This document shows positions 6,501-9,931 of a stretch of DNA of 9,931 nt, in pieces. A program made the translations under genes and the position numbers. The stretch is from Planctomycetota bacterium (GTDB lineage Bacteria; JAJVIF01; JAPKYR01). Positions within the stretch are counted from its first letter, which is position 1. Each line of letters opens with the position of its first letter. The notes beneath the pieces were generated by a model. That model was given only the letters and a program-made list of their open reading frames with translations. It made no database searches and had not been told where the DNA came from. The DNA lies in contig DAOVJF010000059.1 in NCBI GenBank assembly GCA_030673355.1, positions 1 to 9,931 on the forward strand, written 5' to 3'.

Positions 6501-9500
6501 GATAAAATCAAGGTCGACTGGTCCGGCGTTGCCGTCGGAACCTGGTATGTCATCCAGAAAGCCGACGACGGAACCGATGTTTCCTGGAACAGCCTTGAAG
6601 TATCCGTTGAAGAAGGCGATCTGGAAGTTGGAATTCCCGATGGTCCCACTACTGTAGACTGTGAAGATACCGCTGCAGGATACAATGTTAAGATCGAGGA
6701 CTGCGACGGCGGTCCTGAACCCGATCGCGAGTGGGGATTGAGCTTCACAAACGATCCCGGCGCAGCAATCGGCTGGTATGTTTTCTCCGATGAATCTTTC
6801 ATTGTAAACTGGAGTCAGTTCCCGAACGGCTCATCGGGCGATGTTGATTACTACATGTTCGTACGGGCCGATGAAAATGAGGGAGAAGGCTGGATATATG
6901 GCGACGCGCTTGTCGTTCATCGACTGAATACAGCGCCGGAATCGCCAGATGCACCCTCCGGCCCAGAAAGTGTAACCTGCAAAGGGGGTCCATATTGGTA
7001 CGAATTCGGCACCGTTTTTGACTGTGACTTTAACGAGGATCTGACCCGTCATTGGGCTGTCAGCACGGACGAGGCTTTCCCGCCGCCTGACGGTCCCGAC
7101 TGGCATGAATTCGTCGGCGGAGGCGCGATGGTCAACTGGACCGGTATACCGGTCGGGTATGGCTACCTCTGGCAGAAGGTTTCCGACGGCTGGGAAACCA
7201 GTTACTGCAAACGGTTAAAGGTAACAATGGGCAATTCGACTCCGGATCAACCATCCATACCATCCGGAGCGCACGTCGTCAACTGCGTCACAGGATTGGT
7301 TAAGCAATATACAACAAGCGCATTTTCAGACTGCGATGTCGAGCAGCCGGAATTGACTCACTGGGGCGTTAGCACGGTCAACAACTCAGGCACTGTCGGC
7401 ACCTGGTATTCCTATCCCGGCACTCAGATCGGAGTCGACTGGGGCAACTACACGCCCGATGTCTATTACCTGTTTTTAAAGCATAGTGACGGAATAGGTA
7501 ATAGATACAGCCTTTCGCTCCAGGTGACCTATGCTAACACTGCACCGAGCGTCACCACTCCCACCGGTCCTTCCGCAGTCAGTTGTACAGCGCCATTACA
7601 GTACGATTTCGGAGCGGTAAATGACTGCGATTCGGGCGATACTCACACCCGCTGGTATGCGATCAATTATGATGGTGAAAAATATCCGCCAGCAGGCCCG
7701 GATTGGGTGGAGTTCGCAGGACCAACCGCAGATGTCGATTTCACAGGCACTACTCTTGGCACCGCCTATCTTTGGCAAAAGGTCCATGACGGTCATGTTG
7801 AGAGATTCTGCTTAACACCGAAGCAGGTTACGATGAATAACACACCCCCGTCGGTCCCGCACATAATGAGCGGCCCCATGTCGGTGGACTGTGAAGGCGG
7901 ACTCATCCAGGAATACACGGTGATCCCGTTTAATGACTGCGACGTCGGTCAGGTTACCAATCGCCGTTGGGGCAGAAGCGACACTACCAACCACGAGGAT
8001 GTGGCGCAATGGATTGCGTTCACGGGAAATGAGTTCGATGTGGATTTCAACGATTTCCCATTCGGAATCAGTTCGCTCTTTGTCCGCGACTATGACGGAT
8101 GGGCGTATGCCTATAGTGACTACCGGTCCGTTAACCTTGTAAACCTTCCCCCGACGAAGCCGGACACTCCTTCGGGACTCACGCCGGTGTACCTGGCTGA
8201 GGATGATCCCGGGCAATATTACACCTTGGGAACCGCCTATGATTGCGGACCGAATCAGATAGTCGAGCAGCGCCACTGGTGCGTTGGCGACAATCCGTCA
8301 ACGCCGAATGGTACCTGGAATTTATTCCCGACCGCTCAAACATCGATTCAAATATGGTGGCCGAACTTTGGTCCCGGTACATGGTATGTGTGGCAGAAGG
8401 CAAGCGACGGCCTTCTGACATCCACCTCGGACCCACTCGAGGTCCAGGTCGGCATAACCAGCGAGGATGTGATCTACGTTTCTGAATCCGGGATCGATGT
8501 CTGGCCCGGCACATGGGACCAGCCGGTAAGGAACATCTCCGTGGGTTTGGATAAGGCCGAAGCATCCGGTTATGACAACGTGTTTGTGGCTATCGGGGAC
8601 TACTATGAAACTGAGAGATTGGACCTGGTGGACGGTATTAACATCATGGGTGGACGTGACGAGGATGAATACTGGCCTGAGCCGGTTGGAATAGACTGTA
8701 GCCATCTTCACGGGCCTCACCAGGCTGTTCGCGGCCATACAATAATTTCCCCCACTAAGATCAGGAAGATGCGAATAACATCTGCCAACGGCAACCCCGG
8801 CATTTTTAACCAACTGAACTCTACGCCTGTTTTCCTCTATTTCTGCGATCAGGACCTGAGATTTGAGCGATGTAGATTTCACGCGGGAGACGGGGCACAC
8901 GGCGATAACGGCGGGACTGGGATAACGGGCGCAAATGGTGGTTACGGTGGTTACGGGGAGGATGGCTGCGAAAATGATGTAAACCCCCCTGGTTGCGGCT
9001 CATGCTCCGAGCCCGCGCCAGGCCTTCCAGGTTCCAGTTCCTGTGGCATGTTGGGAGGACTGGGCGGACATCCAGGTCATGGCGATAACGCACCTGATTC
9101 TATAGGGGATGATGGAGATCCCGGCGTGGCTCCAGACGGAATTACCCCTGGAGGTGCAGGAGGCCAATCACAGAATATGGATGGCGATCCGGGTTCGGAT
9201 GGCGCTGACGGAGCTGAAGGTGGTGGCGGCGATGGCGGCGATGGTGAAGGTTCCATTTTCCTGGGTGTCTGGTTCGGTTCTCCGGGAACCAACGGCGAAC
9301 CCGGTGTTCACGGCGCCGGCGGCAGCGGCGGCACTATGAATAGCGGGTGCGAATGTTATGGCGGCGCTGGTGGCGGCGGCGGCGGCGGCGGTTGCGGCGG
9401 CGGCAGCGGTCACTACGGCAGTGGTGGCGGCGGCTCATTCGCCTTTTACTGTTATGATTCCTCGCCCACTCTCGACGACTGTGTCTTCTATGCCCACTTC

Positions 9501-9812
9501 GGGGGTGACGGTGGCGATGGCGGCTTCGGCGGAACCGGCGGAAGCGGGGGCCCCGGCGGTTTGGGAGGTTTAGCTACTAATGGTTGGACTAAGGCCGGTG
9601 ACGGCGGCGACGCCGGCGACGCCGGCGATGGCGGCCGCGGCGGCGGCGGCGGTGGTGGAGTCAGCTACTGCATCTACAAGGTGGGAGATCCTATACCTAT
9701 CCTCATAAGCCCGGGATTCTCCACGAGCATAGCCGGCCAAGGAGGAGAAGGTGGCGATTTCGGTCCACCGGGAGACGGTGAACACGGACTCAAAGGTGAA
9801 AAGAACTGGTAG
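3483..9812 (+). CDS. Giant modular surface lipoprotein with 12 Cys-pair modules, beta-helix and Gly-rich tail
   Basis: The predicted protein has 2109 residues. Residues 1-24 form a lipoprotein signal peptide ending in LIAGC, with Cys24 as the lipidation site and Ser at +2, which fits outer-membrane or surface placement. Residues 25-440 are an unrecognised, probably beta-rich region containing GFYDVTLD and VDITVRHPF segments. Residues 441-1658 are 12 tandem modules of 96-108 residues with an Ig/PKD-like layout. From about 1660 a segment reads like DUF1565/parallel beta-helix proteins (IYVSESG...PGTW.QP, later INIMGGRD). From 1802 to the end it is glycine-rich with embedded Cys-flanked rungs. 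No enzyme active site, C-terminal sorting domain or membrane anchor other than the lipid is visible. Adhesion, matrix or carbohydrate binding are reasonable guesses from architecture only. It appears monocistronic, with its own promoter and terminator, and is divergent from the flagellar genes. No frameshift is apparent. Confidence 0.93.
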   Translation: MHNLIKVTQQIFIFSLITVLIAGCSSGGLNPTQPPISEQGESPLLTDTGLPTHESSSTAGLMPVGFYDVTLDLESGEAVITPLRTTDITLNIMNLLQTPLGNPANFLIEITDLSQLADGIIGVDITVRHPFEMSQYTAFDAMLIMYSDGSIVSDEDPDVNYPGTDDLRLLNADGYTRWMNPVEFTSGNLFGFLEGNFGTKDGGFTATINGYKYYPTGIEATETVHDFFTDLANLVKRGAWMPGSAVPRNFIIQFPKEDGETVVRFQYGFIVRWEPALDEYGDPIPDPKLADFPLNANMPEAVHIAVDSSSSTAYYIDETQKGGNLILDLTIYDWQAVLTPGGAAEQIIELIVEAPSGMIAGGVSFSTTDILNAQASSGPTHTQTILEIPNVVPTGLYEEILITVRSTDPTTYDQGFGTPFPEGAHLAAYQRAIVDIKDYIPNIAPVIDEINGETMVNCFIGEEEYTVTAHDPDPGDTLTYKWEVTPDAVLPTFADPLSTTDICVVDWADNDIYPYGEWDVWVQVSDGIAFVRDHLDVTKSDEQLIAGMILADPLHVSDVTCDITGEYTAQASDCNPDAILEYRFIRKFTTDETPPDSVDPDWTAWQPGPVWVVDWDNTELGVWQIWAHVRETADHAVEDVSPAFAVERINSIPYVYMVYGPDKVDCTNTDALYDAGIVDDCDAGQVHARWWGISETPSPSGADWTEFSSNNFVIDWSVFPTGLYYIYQKAHDGFVEYTCGNPLDIERVNTPPTVPTPTGLDTVYCDTVTDYTCDVEDCDTGDILTTQYYLSTDKNTPIGGEWIAFTGSTFTPDFSSTPNGECYLFARADDGHGWVVCAQSFKMMKENTAPVVGTPSGNTDVDCTTLETYTVDISDCDPGDLVQSWALSTEPDDPGSNWNSFTGNSFEINWEKYYVKPLYLFVKAEDGDATTICDPSLAIVNNNAAPVLEHAPEGQTTIVCGGEEDYNVGLCSDCNLDANVHRYWIISSTDTLPPPGAQWTEFPFADDKIKVDWSGVAVGTWYVIQKADDGTDVSWNSLEVSVEEGDLEVGIPDGPTTVDCEDTAAGYNVKIEDCDGGPEPDREWGLSFTNDPGAAIGWYVFSDESFIVNWSQFPNGSSGDVDYYMFVRADENEGEGWIYGDALVVHRLNTAPESPDAPSGPESVTCKGGPYWYEFGTVFDCDFNEDLTRHWAVSTDEAFPPPDGPDWHEFVGGGAMVNWTGIPVGYGYLWQKVSDGWETSYCKRLKVTMGNSTPDQPSIPSGAHVVNCVTGLVKQYTTSAFSDCDVEQPELTHWGVSTVNNSGTVGTWYSYPGTQIGVDWGNYTPDVYYLFLKHSDGIGNRYSLSLQVTYANTAPSVTTPTGPSAVSCTAPLQYDFGAVNDCDSGDTHTRWYAINYDGEKYPPAGPDWVEFAGPTADVDFTGTTLGTAYLWQKVHDGHVERFCLTPKQVTMNNTPPSVPHIMSGPMSVDCEGGLIQEYTVIPFNDCDVGQVTNRRWGRSDTTNHEDVAQWIAFTGNEFDVDFNDFPFGISSLFVRDYDGWAYAYSDYRSVNLVNLPPTKPDTPSGLTPVYLAEDDPGQYYTLGTAYDCGPNQIVEQRHWCVGDNPSTPNGTWNLFPTAQTSIQIWWPNFGPGTWYVWQKASDGLLTSTSDPLEVQVGITSEDVIYVSESGIDVWPGTWDQPVRNISVGLDKAEASGYDNVFVAIGDYYETERLDLVDGINIMGGRDEDEYWPEPVGIDCSHLHGPHQAVRGHTIISPTKIRKMRITSANGNPGIFNQLNSTPVFLYFCDQDLRFERCRFHAGDGAHGDNGGTGITGANGGYGGYGEDGCENDVNPPGCGSCSEPAPGLPGSSSCGMLGGLGGHPGHGDNAPDSIGDDGDPGVAPDGITPGGAGGQSQNMDGDPGSDGADGAEGGGGDGGDGEGSIFLGVWFGSPGTNGEPGVHGAGGSGGTMNSGCECYGGAGGGGGGGGCGGGSGHYGSGGGGSFAFYCYDSSPTLDDCVFYAHFGGDGGDGGFGGTGGSGGPGGLGGLATNGWTKAGDGGDAGDAGDGGRGGGGGGGVSYCIYKVGDPIPILISPGFSTSIAGQGGEGGDFGPPGDGEHGLKGEKNW
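4803..8456 (+). repeat. Twelve tandem ~100-residue Ig/PKD-like modules with paired cysteines
   Basis: Modules start at about 4803, 5112, 5436, 5733, 6027, 6315, 6615, 6933, 7239, 7542, 7845 and 8148. The shared pattern is a Pro-rich linker (often NTAP or NTPP), a PSGP-type turn, a V-x-C strand, a Tyr, an acidic D-C-D-x-G-D turn, a W/Y-x-x-S strand, a W-x-x-F strand, a V-D-W strand, a Y-L-x-x-K strand and a closing D-G. Module 1 resembles ordinary Ig/PKD/cadherin-like domains, with DPDPGD where most later modules have DCDxGD. The V-x-C cysteine is present in modules 1-11 and the D-C cysteine in modules 2-12. Some modules carry an extra cysteine near the end. The copies are divergent at the DNA level, so they are old duplications. 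Confidence 0.9.
8460..8885 (+). other. DUF1565 / parallel beta-helix-like segment
   Basis: Residues about 1660-1801 of the lipoprotein. The opening VIYVSESGIDVWPGTWDQP, then VRNISVGLDKAEASG, VFVAIGDYYE and INIMGGRD, follow the pattern typical of DUF1565/pectate-lyase-like surface proteins: YVS..G.D..PGT...P...I..AL..A...V.VA.G.Y.E........I.GG. The first Cys-flanked rung, YFCDQDLRFERCRF (Cys1788 and Cys1797), closes this part. The usual long series of rungs is missing, and glycine-rich sequence follows instead. Confidence 0.65.
8886..9809 (+). repeat. Glycine-rich tail with Gly-X-X and Gly-Gly-X runs
   Basis: Residues 1802-2109. Regular triplet runs are visible: seven Gly-X-X triplets at 9183-9245, eight consecutive Gly-Gly-X triplets at 9501-9572, and a Gly-Asp/Ala run at about 9600-9660. 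The DNA itself is repetitive: six GGC codons in a row at 9372-9389, two copies of GACGCCGGC at 9609-9626, and a further GGC run near 9639-9650. Two short hydrophobic Cys-containing segments break it up, around residues 1985-2003 and 2061-2077. Collagen-like, polyglycine-II-bundle and simple flexible-linker readings are all possible. Confidence 0.85.
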
Positions 9813-9851
9813 TGCGGCTGATTATCGCTGACTGTAAATATGAATAATTCC

Positions 9852-9880
9852 AGACCCTCCCAACGGGAGGGTCTTTTGTT
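9852..9880 (+). terminator. Rho-independent terminator of the lipoprotein gene
   Basis: A perfect 10-bp stem, AGACCCTCCC / GGGAGGGTCT, with a 3-base loop (9862-9864) is followed by a T-rich tract, TTTTGTT. It begins 40 bases after the stop codon. The A/T-rich left side is weak for the other direction. Confidence 0.88.
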
Positions 9881-9884
9881 ATTA

Positions 9885-9931
9885 TGTCCCGACTGAGGCA
9901 GGAAGTGTAAAAAAGGGGACACCTGCTTTTC
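9885..9931. repeat. Inverted-repeat segment at the window edge
   Basis: TGTCCC (9885-9890) faces GGGACA (9916-9921), and GCAGG (9898-9902) faces CCTGC (9922-9926), so competing hairpins are possible. The A-run followed by GGGGACA resembles ends I associate with REP-linked (RAYT) transposase elements. That is a memory-based resemblance, and the element, if any, continues beyond the window. Confidence 0.2.

Noticed and set aside
4803..8456. Repeat array as CRISPR or other DNA-level repeat
   Set aside because: The periodicity of about 300 bp is in protein sequence only; the DNA copies are divergent and there are no short identical repeats with spacers.
8886..9809. Uninterrupted collagen triple helix
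   Set aside because: Gly-X-X runs are short (seven or eight triplets) and the register shifts repeatedly, so a long collagen domain is unlikely.

Overview
The window holds two divergent transcription units separated by an AT-rich intergenic region of about 445 bp. On the minus strand (positions 3037 down to 1) lies a flagellar cluster in the order fliG, fliH, fliI. These encode the rotor/switch protein and the stator-stalk and ATPase of the flagellar type III export apparatus. fliI runs off the left edge after 402 codons. On the plus strand (3483-9812) lies one very large gene for a predicted 2109-residue surface lipoprotein, followed by a clear intrinsic terminator.

The lipoprotein is the unusual part. 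It has a lipobox signal peptide, an unrecognised N-terminal region of about 400 residues, then 12 tandem modules of about 100 residues. Each module has an Ig/PKD-like layout, and nearly all carry a conserved pair of cysteines. After these come a segment with the hallmarks of a DUF1565/parallel beta-helix protein and a roughly 300-residue glycine-rich tail. In the tail, Gly-X-X and Gly-Gly-X runs are interrupted by what look like single beta-helix rungs.

The intergenic region (3038-3482) holds a well-formed extended -10 promoter and a strong ribosome binding site for the lipoprotein, a hairpin placed almost at the predicted transcript 5' end, a possible leaderless promoter for fliG with a palindrome upstream, and a GC-richer island at about 3190-3305. 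The island can fold into a long stem on the plus strand and also reads as a 52-codon ORF. I recognise neither an RNA family nor a protein there.

Organism: a motile diderm (Gram-negative-type) bacterium, because a lipobox protein with Ser at +2 and a flagellar export cluster occur together. The mosaic lipoprotein resembles secreted proteins common in poorly cultivated, environmentally sampled phyla, but the sequence alone does not let me name a phylum. The flagellar genes and the lipoprotein are divergently arranged, and nothing in the sequence shows a functional link beyond adjacency.
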